Shown: positions 22,860 to 35,131 of the stretch, piece by piece
Numbering within the stretch: the first letter of the stretch is position 1
How the letters are laid out: every line of letters starts with the position of its first letter
Source: Cladorrhinum sp. PSN259
Lineage: Eukaryota > Ascomycota > Sordariomycetes > Sordariales > Podosporaceae
Reading direction: 5' to 3'
Assembly: GCA_033725935.1 (NCBI GenBank)
Contig: MU867103.1
Location: 124,001 to 188,000 of the forward strand
Length of the DNA: 64,000 bases
Translations under genes and position numbers: made by a program
Notes under the pieces: model-generated
The model's database searches: none
Told to the model about the DNA's origin: nothing
Seen by the model: only the letters and a program-made list of their open reading frames with translations

Positions 22860-24154
22860 TTATTTCAAGTCATACCCCCCTTTCGGTGAATCCACCATCT
22901 CAAACTCGACCTCATATTTGACAGTCTTCTTTATCCCCCTTCTCCCACCTGCGGCGCCAAATTCAACATCATCAGCCGCTCCTCCTCCGCCCCTCGTTTG
23001 ATCCAAGATTTCCTCCTGAGACTCGGTATCCTCCAGCTGCTTCCTGCTCGCATACCTGTTACCGATCTTGACGCCGCCACCAAGATCCCCCCCTCCATCA
23101 GCCCTCGACCGCGCTCTGCTGCCGCCATTCTCACCCCCACTACCTGACAGCCACGTCCCCCTCACTCCGGTCCCTCCTAACCCTCCTCCAGACCGCGCAA
23201 CGTTTGACCCCCTCGAGCTCGCGCTCCGGAAATACAGCGGAAACCTCTTGACCAACAAGACCCTGACAGAGGGCAGGCACAGGCAGACCAGAGCCAAGTT
23301 GTACTCGATAATGGTCCACATGGTGCTCAATAGATCATACGTCCTGTCCGAATCGGGGGTCAACTGTGCGATTAGAGAGTAGACCCTCAGCGCCGAAGCG
23401 ACGCAAATTACCGATCCCAGCCCAAACACGGGGATCAGCGCGAGCTTTTGCGCCAGCGGCAGACTGAGCTTGTAGACCAACGGAAAGGGCAGGACGAGAA
23501 TGATGACGTCCGTCACCATGGCAATGATGCCGTTGGCGTTGAAGAATATGTACACGTCGAGGCAGGTGCCGTCGACCGTCTTGTCCCACACCCTCCTCAC
23601 CGGTCTGCACTGAGCGAAGCCGGCCGAGCAGGTGCCGATGACGTAGAGGATCAAGAAGACGATCAGGCTGCGGGCAAAGGTGCGGAACCAGACGACGTGG
23701 CTGAAGATGCGCATATAGAGCAGGAGGAGCGAGATCTTGGTCAGATTCAGCGATATCTTGTAAATTTGCTGCAGGAGCCACCACAGGAGGAGGACCTTTT
23801 TCAGGGATTCGTGTTCGAGCGCGTCCGAGTGTTTGCCGAAGCCGTGGTGGACGGCGCCGTAAAACAGGCCGTTTGTGACGAGGGCAAACAACTGTTGCGG
23901 TCGACATGTTAGGAAATCTGGCCAAAACAAAATCGTCGTTGGCAAAGAGAAAGAAAAAAAAAACCTACCAAGGCTGCCAGGCCCACCCAGTCATCGAAAG
24001 CCACTCCTCTTGTCGTCCTCCTCGCCCATATTCTCAGTCCCATCAAGATAGGACATACGACAGTAAATACCGTCACCGGAATCGTAACGAGGCGTGAGTT
24101 GTTCTCCTCGGCGTAGCCCGGGGGCTTCTCGCTGCTCATGTCGATCAACGACAT
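22860..24154 (-). CDS. Rhodopsin-like (SAT4-type) integral membrane protein
   Basis: Exons complement(23969..24154, 22860..23891) give 405 aa. The 77-nt intron joins VGLAAL to LFALVTNG (donor GTAGGT, acceptor CAACAG). The pattern is that of the fungal rhodopsin/SAT4 family related to Pth11-type receptors: about seven hydrophobic segments, DDWVGLAAL after helix 2, NLTKISLLLLYMRIF, a CRPVRRVWD loop, GTCLDVYIFFNANGI, LPFPLVYKL, and NLALVCLCLPSVRVLL at the last helix. The C-terminal cytoplasmic tail (about 290-405) is Gly/Ser/Arg-rich. The plasma membrane is the likely site; ligand and pathway are unknown. Start: GCCATGTCG at 24154, with a second in-frame ATG at 24139. Confidence 0.88.
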
Positions 24155-27007
24155 GGCGTTGGCGTCATTCCTCTCTCGTTTGTCTGTCTCTCACTCTCAC
24201 TCTCACTCTCACTCTCCTGTCTTGAGAAAGCTCGTAGGTGGAGAAATGATAAAACGATAGGAAACCCGATGATCTGGGTTGCTGTGTGGAGCGTTGTAGG
24301 CCGTTTATGGGGGGGACGTGATAATACGGGAGCAACCTAGCTCGGTCTGACAGGTCATCTTCCACCCACCCTATCGGGAAATACACCGAGCCATCCATCG
24401 TTTGGCAGGATTGCGGTTGGCTTCCCCGAAATGCACGTTGATGAACCGCCCGCACGGGGTTTTGCAGTTGGAGGATCCAAAAACCTGGTACATGTCGCAC
24501 TCTCTACCCACCCCTTGTTTGGTTTGGTGGGAAATGGTGGTTGGACGATATGCAGAATACACTAGGCATGTTTGGTCCGGGTTGCAAGGGGCTTCCCCGG
24601 ATCAAAACCCTTGTCAAGACACGCCAAGGCCTTCTGGTCGTACATTGTTCTCCTGATGTACAGTTGCATTCTTCCACGACCGGCTCAAGCTTGGTAACGT
24701 TAGGTACACTAGCGGGCTGTGTGGTGCGGCGCAGCGAATGTAAGCAGGTGCAGCGAACCTGGGATTGGTGCCCACCCACCAAGTGTAATAAGAATGGGAT
24801 GAATTTGGAAGGCAATCTCATGTGCGATGCGATACAGGATTAAAATCTCTTGTTGTTATCTCGAATGCTTTTGGTCCTGACGAAGCGGGTTGGCGACTGT
24901 AGAGACGCCCTGAGCTGGCCAGTGCACTAGCTAGGCAGGACTCTAGGTACACCGGGGTTTAGCTCAGCGGTCCAAGATTCCCATGCCGCCCGATGCGGTA
25001 ATCGAAGATCTTGGACCTTTCCATCCATGATGTTTCCCCCCGGTAGTTCGACGGGCTCGGACGCTCCCGAATCACTGGTGCAGCCACAGATGCGCATTCA
25101 AGCCGAAAAGAGCAGACTACTGAGTTGAGAATCTTATTTGCACGTCCAAGTGTTATAATTGTGTGCATTTTTAATCCCGATACATCATGAAATCCCCATC
25201 TCTCTGTATCTGTCAGACAGTTAACTGCAAGTGACTCGGGTGAGTTCGTTTCATCACCTAATTACATACCTGACTGAACGCGACAGACAATAACCAGTGT
25301 GTGGGCTGAGTGTTGTCCTGCGGCGTCCAGCTGATTTCCAGATAAAGTACTTGCATGTGCTTCTATGCACAAGCTGGGATGTGGTTGGGTTGCAGGAGCA
25401 CCACCCATCCATCCATCCATTCAAACCCCCCTTGCAGACTGTGCCGTTCCCACCTGGCCAATGTTGTTGTGACATCCTGGGCCAAGCAACACCGGAATTT
25501 GCGGAATTTGCGGAATCAGCTAGCCTCATGCAATTCAATGGTCTGATACACTGAAGACCTCGCAGGAAGGTTTCAATACAACTTCCACTTTCAGCAGTGA
25601 ATGTAACGCACCGACTTGATGGGAGACAGCCCCAGTCACCCGAAGTGTACCCGGATGCGAGCTTAGCATGATAAAGACCCGGTTTCTTACCCCCCCTTTT
25701 GACCCCCATGCTGCATCCCATATATGCAACGTATTCCTCCGGCCCCGGCTTTCCCTCACCGAACTGGTTTCCAGATGATCTCTTTTGCGTTTCTTTCTCT
25801 CTGGTGCGGTCCATCCTTCAAGCCACAATTGCGACATCTGACCTGAAAACGTGTTTCCCCCGACGACCTGAGAAACAGCCAGGTGAAGACCGAGTGTCGC
25901 ATGGAATCCCCGCACCCTGAAACTACAAACTCCATCTCATCTAGAGTTCTGTCGGATGGCGGCGAGGTATCTTGCAATATTTCGTCTGATCTCTCGGTGG
26001 TTGGCCGTCTCAGCTCCATATCTAGGGGGTATCAGAATCTGTGGTCGCGGCGCAAAACATTGATGGGATAATGTTGACTGCCAAAAACGTGGCACGTGGC
26101 GACTGCCTCTCATGGCGATTGTAGTTGAAAACGGTTGCTTGCGACAACTCAGTTGTGCACCATGCAAATCGCGCACATGCGTCGGTTATTAGGGGGACTC
26201 CCGAGCACCGCCGCGAGCACAATCTCGGGCCGGTAGGGGTGCTCCAAATGACGTACAGGTTTGCCAGCCACATGAATCGTTCTGGCGAACCTTGAAAGGC
26301 CGAAGTTTTGCCATCATCGAGGTCGCAGTTCACGGTCCCCTCGATCCTAACTCATGCTCTGGGTGGGACCCAACGAAAGTGCAGAGCAACAGTGTGTTTG
26401 TGACGCTCTTGCATGCTCCTGGCTCACTGCCCGCAGGGGATTCGATGCTGTTGGGACCAGGTTTTCTAACTGTCAAGGGTCCCCTCTGATGCATGCAACT
26501 GGCCTCATTGTGGCCGCCCAGGCTCTGGCCCACGTTGACTGTGATATCTCCATTCATCGCGTTGTCACCGCTCTTGTCTGTATAGTGTTTCGCACGATTG
26601 AAGCTGGTTTCTGTGCCGCTCACTCGCTGAATATTGCTATCAGTATCCCTCACACAGTCAGGGACAATGACGAAACAGAGGCTCACCCCTTGTTGTCACA
26701 ACCAAACAATTCCCCGTCTTGGTATTTGTATCATTCCTTCAGGCGAACATACAGGAGTGGGGGTCGCACAAGCCGTACACGCGCATACGAAGGAGCTGAG
26801 GAATCGACGAGCAGTGCACGGTCCCGCCAACTACTGTACGAATGTGCGAGGAGGCATGGATTTGAAGAGAATAATCACCATGATTACCAATGTCCTCGAG
26901 TGGTTGGGAAACTTACAGATGATTCCCTCGCATTCGCTGACTCTTTTCGTTGGTCAAGATGTTAGAGATGCTGCACGGATGGCGCTCCACGAGAAAATCC
27001 GTGAGCG

Positions 27008-27056
<49 letters not shown>

Positions 27057-28730
27057 CGGGGGGGGGGTGGGGCGGGGGGGGNNNNNNNNNNTTTTTTCCC
27101 GTGCCTCGGGGTGTTTTTGTTGTGGTTTTTTTTTTTTTGTTTTTTGCCGGTTGGGGGTGCCCGCCAAAAAACGTTATGGGGGCCCCCCCCCCCCCCCCCC
27201 CCCCCCTCTCAAAAGATATAGCCAAAGTATGTGTTGTTTTTTTCCATGGTCGATCTAGCTGTGTCGACATGTCGTAATGACTTGGTGGCGGCTAAGATGG
27301 GGGCTCCAATTTTGTCGCTCATGTGCAGCGAGTATTTCGGTTGGCTAACACTTGAGGTTTAAGAAAGGAATCAGTATTTTTCCGTTCTGCACTTGCATTC
27401 AGTGGTCCCCGAAATCGCAGAAGACTATTCAGCAATGACACGGCAGTATCCAGTGGGAGTGAATGATCCGTACCTTCCATCTCAGCAATGATTGCCCCCT
27501 CCCAACTTTCACCAAGGTGGAACATTTGTTAAGGAGACACCAGAGGAGCCACTGCCATATGACTACCTCTCTGAACCTTCAGGACAAATTTGAAACCTCC
27601 AAAATTTCATTCATAACTTACTCATTCCGCACGGACAGCACGTGATTTCTTGATATACGCTTGAAACTGCTCTGTGTCTCCCATATTTAATACTGACATA
27701 GTTGACGCCAATCTCTTTCCTCCGTAGCTAAGAAAGGCAACACGCTCAGGTTGCCTACACAAAACTCTCGGATTTTTATTCTATGCATCTGGCTCTCCAG
27801 AAGCGAGTTGGTCTTGTCTCTGCAATGGGCTTATTGAAACGGTTCGGGGGAGAGGAGGCCCATGGTCCCCCTTAACGCCGACAACCAACTTGTTGCGCGG
27901 GCGACATTGCTGGGGCCGGTGAAATGCCGGGCCCGTCGGCGAATTACAGAAAAAGATGGAGATAACTGCATAATCAAGGGCTTGTCCCAGTTACGAAGCA
28001 ACCCAGACTTCGACCGCATAGTCCGTCTTGCGAAGAGGTCTGCTGGATTGAAAGGAGATCGTTGTTCTAATTCAAGATATTGATGTAATGTAAAGGTAGT
28101 TGATACGGTCGCAAGAGCTCTCGATTTTGGCAGATATAGTTTGCATGAGGAGAAAATGAGTATCTTATCAATCAGTCCATATGATTAGGCGCCTCCATCG
28201 TCATCTCGGGTCGGGAGCATGAGGTCGGAGTATATAAGCAGAGTTCTTTGCGCGAGATTTTAGAGTCCTGACTGTAACCGCTGTCAAATGATAACAGTGA
28301 TACTAAAAATCCCCCTACAAGACACTTAGTACAAGTATATGCTGCTGGTATGTGTCAAAGCAGCTTCGAAAAATGATGTTGTTGGTATCTCAGAGCCGTA
28401 GGGATGCATCGCTGTTTTGTCACACAGCAAAGCGTTGAGTATAGTCGCTGACCTCCCACGCCACAAGGAAAAACACCATAGACGCCTCTTCGGGGATCCA
28501 ACAGTGGGAGTCCATATAGAAAGATGTTTTACCTGACCATGAGATCGCGTTCAATGTCTTGGACGATGGGAATCTCATGATTCCCAGGTAACTTCACTGC
28601 CTGGGCTAGGAGGATCGTAGACCGGTACCTTATCCACAGCGGTTATGCCTTTATCTAGAAAACATTGAACCATGTCCCAATCAAAAAGAACGGGGAAAAC
28701 ACCAACGAGTAGAAAAGCACCGACGCCAGC
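24155..28730. other. Long gene-poor stretch with an assembly gap
   Basis: About 4.6 kb. It contains a TCTCAC hexamer repeat (about 24189-24216), a gap of ten N (27072-27081) within a 64-base G-rich tract, and a C run (27183-27206). Open frames of 80-200 codons exist (for example 26354-26965) but overlap other frames, lack splice-linked neighbours and show no recognisable protein pattern. No RNA gene was found by eye. Confidence 0.55.
27008..27206. other. Assembly gap within homopolymer G/C tracts
   Basis: A nearly pure G run (27008-27071) leads directly into ten N (27072-27081). T-rich sequence follows, then a C run to 27206. This looks like a scaffold join through low-quality homopolymer reads. 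Frames crossing it are artefacts. Confidence 0.9.
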
Positions 28731-29697
28731 TCATTCAATAATTATCTCTGTCCAATACTCCTCCTCACCCCTCAGGGCGGCCGCCTTCATCCTTTCAGGC
28801 AACCTTGCCAACCCCACCATCTCAAAGCTCCCCGTCGCCTCACCCTTTTCCATAATTTTCTCCCTCAACACAAACGGCACATCCGCCCACGGGAACAGCA
28901 ACGCCAATTTGTCACGCTTCCTTACTTCGCCATCCGTGAATCCATACCAGATTCCCCTGCCGGCTACAAACGTTCTCTGCAGGCACAAAATAGAGAAGAC
29001 CCTCCTCGCCAGCGGCTGCGTCAACGCTAAGATATCCTTGTAGAGCATCCCGAGCCGTCCAAGTCCAACCCTCCACCACCGCCGCCACCAAGCTGCTTGT
29101 CCTTCCCTTTCCGCCATCGATCGCATCGACGTCATCAGCAAGTCAACTTTTTCCTGATATTCTTGCATCGTGTGCCCTTGGAAGAAGCGTTTCTCTTCCC
29201 CTTCCAAGACGGCAAAGAAGAGCGTCTTCCAAAGCGGCTCCACAGAGCCGGTGTAGCCCCATCTCAGCGCGCGCGAACCGGCGAAACGTTCGATTTCGGC
29301 GAGGGATTTGGACATTTCGACTGTGTGCATGTATTGCGAGAGGCAGGTGAAGTACTCGGACGGAGGCCGAATGTCTGCAAAGTCCAAGGTAAGGAGGGCG
29401 TCCGCCCAAGAGAAGAGCATCACGGCGAGGACTTGGGGATAGGCATAGAACGGGACGGGTAGTGGGGAGTCTTCCAAGTTTACGCTGTGCTCTCGAAGAA
29501 AAGGGAAAGCTTCGAGATATGCCTTCCAGAAGCCGTCCAGGTGATGCTGGGCTTGAAGCCACACGCGAAGAGGGGTGCAGTCCGTGGGAGCACAACTTCC
29601 TGGACATCCAAGTTCGAGTAAACCATGGAAGCACTGCCTTGAGGTAGTCGGTTGCGACAGCTGTAACCCGCCGTCTCGTTGTATTTATCAAGTCCAT
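28731..29697 (-). pseudogene. HET-domain protein relic with frameshifts
   Basis: Three overlapping frames on this strand carry consecutive pieces of a HET-type protein. YLKAVLPWFTRTW (ending near 29607) is in one frame, VQEVVLPRTAPLFACG in the next, and WLQAQHHLDGFWKAYLEAF in the third. The third frame then runs uninterrupted to 28731 and includes RRVFSILCLQRTFVAGRGIW and DVPFVLREK, as in the C-terminal half of HET proteins (pattern RRFF..G..GLGP...GD.V..L.G..VPFVLR). At least two frameshifts are needed, near 29607 and 29565. The N-terminal HET motifs are not found upstream. HET proteins act in heterokaryon incompatibility; this copy should be non-functional unless the shifts are sequencing errors. 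Confidence 0.6.
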
Positions 29698-29836
29698 CGG
29701 GATTTTGATCCAAGCAACTCCAAAATGATTTACGGACGGGTAGCGAGTCTGTGCGCGATGTCGAGTGCGCGGCTGTCAAGTCAAGTGCAAAAGAGTGTTT
29801 GAGGAAAAGAGAGGCATCAGGAAAATGTGTAACCAA

Positions 29837-31233
29837 GGAAAATCTGTTTCCCTATTACCTTACTCTGAATTTAGTGTCCTAAGAATGAGGTACACAGCTG
29901 GATACCTCTTTCACCGCACGCCAGCCCAAATTGCCTCTTGTCCCTTTTGATGTCAAATCGTCAACTTACAGCCAACCAAAGACATTGGCCATCAACAACA
30001 CATCATGAACCCATCCAATTCTTCTTCGCGTCACCCAGGGAACAAAAAGCAACGGTAATCACTCCAACTATCCTCTTGCCGGCACCCAGGTTCCGGAGGG
30101 TCCTTGGCATGCTTGTTGACTCGCTCGTACCATCATTCCCCACTCTTGCCGCTGCGTCCTACTGCTCTCAGCTCGTTTTTTCCCCTGCAGGTATTCAGCA
30201 TCTGTACACGAGCTAACGTGCATTTTACTTTCCTTTTCATTTCCATCATCGCTTAATCCCCAAGAAATCCTTCTCATGCGTTTATCTCATACATATAGCA
30301 GAGAAGACGAGACAGGACAAACAATTGCGCTTTGGTCGGCCCCACCTCGGATTCATCAACATGTCGTCTTCACCACAGCCATTATCATCATTACCTCTTG
30401 GCAAGTTATTGAGAACGAAACGGATTCATGGCACGCCCTATAGTCCTCCACCAAAATGCCTAACGGAACGGAGAGGATAAGACTATGTCTTCACGCTACC
30501 AACACTCACTCAGGGGAGGTTATTGGGATGGTTACGGCAATGGAAGACTGGTTGGTTGCTTGAGTAGACGAGGCAAAGGCGGATTGATGCGCTCAAGCAA
30601 AACTTTTGTGTCAAAAGATCTAGCTATCAAGTTAAGGACAAGGTCCGCAACCGTGTCTGGTGCCGCCGACTTTGCAAAACTCTTCTTCGGCTGCACAAAT
30701 AAGAAAAGCATCGTTGTCTTATCCATGAGCTCCTCCGCTGCCTGGGACCCGTTGCACTTTACACTTAATATCAACCAAGGCATCATCATCATCATCATCA
30801 TCACTATATTGAAATGGAGCGGGAACACCACTCCCAGAGCCAAAAATCAACCATAATACTCAAATTCATAGAAAGGATTCTTCAAAAAGATATCTGCCGC
30901 AGTAAAGGTGTTGAATTCCACAAATATTGCCTCCCCCTCCCTCCTCCAGGACCCAGAAAAAGGGGGTCATGTCTACCGCTATATAAATTGCAGACCAGAA
31001 AAACCAAGACACCCATATTGATGGGATAAGAAAAGAACGTGCCCATCAGGCTTGCAAGCCCCTGAGCAATAACTCTTTTTTTTCACCCACCGACACAGCA
31101 CCTGGTCCCCCAATCCAATATCCTCCGTCTATATTCTATCCACGCAGCCCCCCCCCCAATCCCCCTTCCAAACTTCCACCATCTCTCACCCTTTTTGGAT
31201 CGTAACCCCCCTCTGCTAATGGATGCCAGATAT
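29837..31233. other. Intergenic
   Basis: About 1.4 kb. An ATC trinucleotide run lies at 30780-30803 and a C run near 31149. Frames here are short and without family resemblance. Confidence 0.5.
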
Positions 31234-31333
31234 CTAGCACTGGCCAGCATTGGGATCAGACCTGCAAAAAAAAAAAAAAAAAAAAGATTGTTAGTCCACC
31301 TTTTTCCCGCCGAAAATTTTCAAATCAAATCTG

Positions 31334-31364
<31 letters not shown>

Positions 31365-31720
31365 GAAAAAAAAACTTACTGGTAATACCAGTTATCAACA
31401 GTGTTTTTGCCCCCCTTGTTTTGATTGCACCCATCCACCTCCCTGCTCAAGCGGTAAATGCACTCGGCATCATCCCAGTTGCGGACCTGGTTCGCCTTAT
31501 TCTGGACTTCAAACTCCATCTTCTGCGCGCCGCCCGAGTTGACGCACACGCGCCTGAGCTCGTTGATGCCGAAGTTACCCGTGAACTTGCCGCTGCCAGT
31601 GCAGGCAGCGGTGATGGCGCTGCGGGCGGCGGCCTTGTTGTTCCAGGTCTCGCCGGAGGTGTGGCAGTCTGCGGAGACGGTGGCGGCCATGATGGCGACG
31701 AGGAGGTTGGAGAGCTGCAT
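31234..31720 (-). CDS. Small secreted cysteine-rich protein
   Basis: Exons complement(31380..31720, 31234..31261) give 122 aa. Residues 1-18 (MQLSNLLVAIMAATVSAD) are a signal peptide. The mature part has six Cys (DCHTSG, ACTGSG, RRVCVN, ECIYRL, DGCNQN, GQC), which suggests three disulfides. Splicing at CCA|GTAAGT to TTGCAG|G joins DNWYYQ to SDPNAGQC, an ending common in small fungal secreted proteins. Without splicing the frame would stop at residue 114 and lose the sixth Cys, which supports the intron. The 118-nt intron holds an A/T run and a GA repeat. Apoplastic or extracellular location is expected; a role as effector-like or antimicrobial protein is speculation. Confidence 0.82.
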
Positions 31721-34700
31721 TTTGGTGGTTGGAAGGTGGTTTGTTTGCTGTTGTTGTTGCTGGGAAAGCGTTGAAGTGGGAGTTGTGATTTGAGCTGAGA
31801 GGATGTTGATGATGGTGGTGAGGAGAAGATGGGAGTCTAGAGGTGAGAGAGAGAGATGGCTTTTATAGATGTTGTCATCGTATTTCTTCCACCCATCTCG
31901 TCGTCATTTTGTCTTCGCGCGGACTTTGGTGATGTTGTCCAGGGGGGGGGGGCTGTCTTTACACCCACCAGCATTTGCCAAAAGCGTCATGGTTAGACAA
32001 GATGTGGAACCTCGATATGAATTAGTCGCCCAAATGTTCAGGGGGTTTGTGTTTACACCCACTCAGCACTTGCCCAAAAAAAAACATCATGTAAGACAAG
32101 AAGTGGGACCTCGATATGAATTAGTGTTCTAAATGATCGACAGCTGTGCTGACCGTTGCTTAGCGCCTCGCGCCAAATTGCGGTCAGAACCAGCTTATCC
32201 TTGGCTCTCTGAGCCTCCCAGTGGTGCCAAGAGCCTCCGATACTGAGATAATCCGCCGACGGCGTTTTATCTAACTAGACGGACACGCAGCCAGTCCTAA
32301 GTCAATCCTACGTCTCCATTATGTAAATTTCCGTTCATCATTCCCCGATCCTTGTCGAAACGATCGAATCAGCCGAGTAGTGTAATGTTCGCTTTGGCTA
32401 AGTGAACGCAAAATGCTCCACTAGATTCCTCTGTCATGCGAGGCTCTGCCAGCACATTACGAAGTGATGAACTGTGCAGTAATTTTATGCTATGGATATA
32501 CGAGTGATACGAATGATTCCGGTCGCAGTTATTCCAAAGACCCGAGACTTGTCGATTGTTCAGTCCATGGCTGATTCCATGTTTGCATTTGATCTTTCTT
32601 CTTGGAGCTTGTGGTATCGTCTGAGTCCGGTAGGGAATCGATCCATACTAGGTCGGGTTGCTTTCCAATTCATCTAAATTCGAATGACTGCTTGAGCTCA
32701 AGTGGGCAGTAGGTGGGTCAACAGGTAGGGTGGCAATCTCACAAACTTCTCACATGACGTGGTTCTTCCAGCCGATCATCAAGCACTGGTGGAAGGCAGG
32801 CATCGACATCGATGTTGGCCACCCACGCATTCAGTTCCCAAGCCAACCCCTACACCCGCTTTTCGGTGCCCGGTCATTCTCAAGCGCACTTTGACAATCG
32901 ATAGTAACCCATGTTAGCTAAAATCCACCGTCTTATAGGCCTGTCTGAATCTCAGGATGAGGCGGTGCGGTTCGCAGATCATGACCCCTGTTTGAGCACT
33001 TCAGGCTGCAGCGGTAGACTTTGCTGGCTCGACTGGCAACCGGTGTTTCTCTGATTCTGTCCCTCAGAATTGCCTAACCTCGGATTGAGGACGCATCGGT
33101 CGTTTGATTACTGCCTTGCGTGAGAAGCGGCGGCTTAAATACTTTGATCCGTTGTTAAGATGAGGTCAGTCATCTGAGATTAGGTAGGATGAGAGCAATA
33201 TCCAAAGTCTGAAAGCTTGTTTAGGGTTTCATAACTAACTCCCACTGAGTACGGCAACCCAGCTTTGATTTCTGTAATCCCTTTGTTGATCACGGCCCAG
33301 GAATTGCCAGGCCAAGCTCTCAATGGACGCTCTCTTGTGTTGTGTGTGACCATCGGGTGGATGATCTGAGGCCCGGGAATTCGCGGCATGTTTCCATTGC
33401 TCTCATCAATACGTGGAAGCGGAGTTGGCAGGTAGGGGTAATCATCTGACAGAGGAGATTGTCCACGTATGTAGGTAGTTCGGCATTGTCCGGATTTGGA
33501 GCTCCGTGCCAAGACCGGCTTCCGGTTCCGAGTGGTGGGGCTTTCGGCATAACTGTAACAAGGAGTAGGTACTCGTTGCTGCCCACCTTCTTGCTGCAAT
33601 TCGACCAGTCGCTTAGATTTGCAAATTTTCAACATTCTCAACCTCCTTTTCAATCCATCGCTTGCAATGACGAGACCGCATTTGACCCAACCATCTCTCC
33701 TCTGCTGCAAATCGTCAAGGCGTTTTAACTTACTCCAGACCACCGCGGCCTCGCATGTAATGCTCTCCAGCTTGGGGACATTGACTTTGCTGAACATGTC
33801 ATTCAATTTTCATCCAACTGTAGGATGATTATTTTCTGAACTGCAAAACCGTTCCGAAAAGTCAACTCTTTTCTCTCGTTTATTTTCTGTATCTCAGCCT
33901 TGTCGTGAGTGATTTGTTTCTGACCAATCAATTAGATCCCTAAAACGCCACTCCATTTGTGGGGTATATTCAATGTATTATCATTGGTCCAGTTGAATTA
34001 CACAACGAGTTTGTCATTACGTAATGATCACGACCTACATTCAACTCCAAAGGCAACTGCAACTTTATTTGACTTCACTATCCTGTTGTAGGTCGCCTTG
34101 TTTTCTCCTTTTTGAGTGGAGGTTAAAAATAACTGAAAGAGAAAAGAACAAGACATCCATGATATCACTTGGAAGAATGATGTCGCCGAGTTGCTGTTAT
34201 GAGTTTTGTACACGCGCAAGTCAGCTTAGAAATGCACACTGTTGCCTCACGCTCTGTTAATCATCACTTCAGCAAACATGGCGTGGAAGTGCTCATTGAC
34301 TTTGCCTGGGTTTGTGTTTGCTGATTGGCATATGACATCGCGGCCGAAATCCAGGATGGGCGTGTCAGGAAACAATCGATCGCACTATTGCAAGTGATTT
34401 GTAACGCATGTAATTTGCAGATTCTGGTCAGCTATTGGCATAGTTTCCTCGTGTCGCATGGACAATTGGTAGGGATTCTTCAAAGATAAATAGTCGGTCT
34501 TGTCTCAGCTTGCCAATCTCCTTCCAGGTCGCTCCTTCCCTAAGGAGAAGTCAACGATGGGTTGGTAATTCCTGACCCAATCCCATCTCTACAATGCCGT
34601 TGGAGTGAGCGCCGCGAAGCTGTCACTCTTTTATCAACCAGAATATCAGTTCTTGCGATGGAAGACTCAAGTTTTTGGGAAATTATATTAACTTAAATTT

Positions 34701-35131
34701 TCTTTTGATGTTTTTGCTATTCCTATTGTTATAGATTTCCATTTCTGAATATCTTTAATTGTCAATCAAACAACTATCCATTTCATGTTGCCAGAATTTT
34801 CCCCGCAGGATAATCTTCGCGTCACGGCGGTCATGCTTAGGGTATGATATGCCAGTCGTAAAAGGAGAGAATAATTTGTCCCACAGTCACTCGAGTTTTT
34901 AGACTGCGATCAACGAGATTGATCCAAGCCTTGCTTCTTTTTTTTCTTCAAGGAAACGTTATTACAAGCAGCCAACCCTATACTACGACCGACAACAAAA
35001 CAGAATCCCTTATCTTCTTCTCCTCCCCTCTCTTTTACTTCAACATCAAGATTTTACATTTTCGTTTTCAATCATACCAATCTTTTAATAAAAAAAGCAC
35101 GATTATCACAAAGACGAGGAGTATCAGAGCG
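31721..35131. other. Gene-poor tract
   Basis: About 3.4 kb, AT-rich in parts. It holds a tandem duplication at 31949-32138. The longest frame (minus, 33797 down to 33180, 205 codons from its first ATG) has no recognisable pattern and weak codon bias, and is not called as a gene. Confidence 0.5.
31949..32138. repeat. Imperfect tandem duplication (two units of about 92-97 bases)
   Basis: Unit 1 (about 31949-32040) and unit 2 (about 32041-32138) both contain TTTACACCCAC, TTGCC, AAAA, AGACAAGA.GTGG.ACCTCG and ATATGAATTAGT in the same order. Differences are scattered substitutions and a longer A run in unit 2. Confidence 0.85.

Noticed and set aside
24955..25025. tRNA-like TTTAGCTCAGCGGTCC stretch
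   Set aside because: The A-box-like part is not followed by a matching B box (GGTTCGANNCC), and no cloverleaf closes.
26354..27221. Overlapping plus-strand frames of about 200 codons
   Set aside because: They overlap each other, one runs through the poly-G gap, and neither resembles a known protein.
27862..28083. 73-codon frame with ITEKDGDNCIIKGL
   Set aside because: A faint likeness to HNH-type leader patterns was considered, but no catalytic motif follows.
33180..33797. 205-codon minus-strand frame
   Set aside because: The reported frame starts with TTG; from its first ATG no domain, signal peptide or clear codon bias is visible, and the surroundings are gene-poor.
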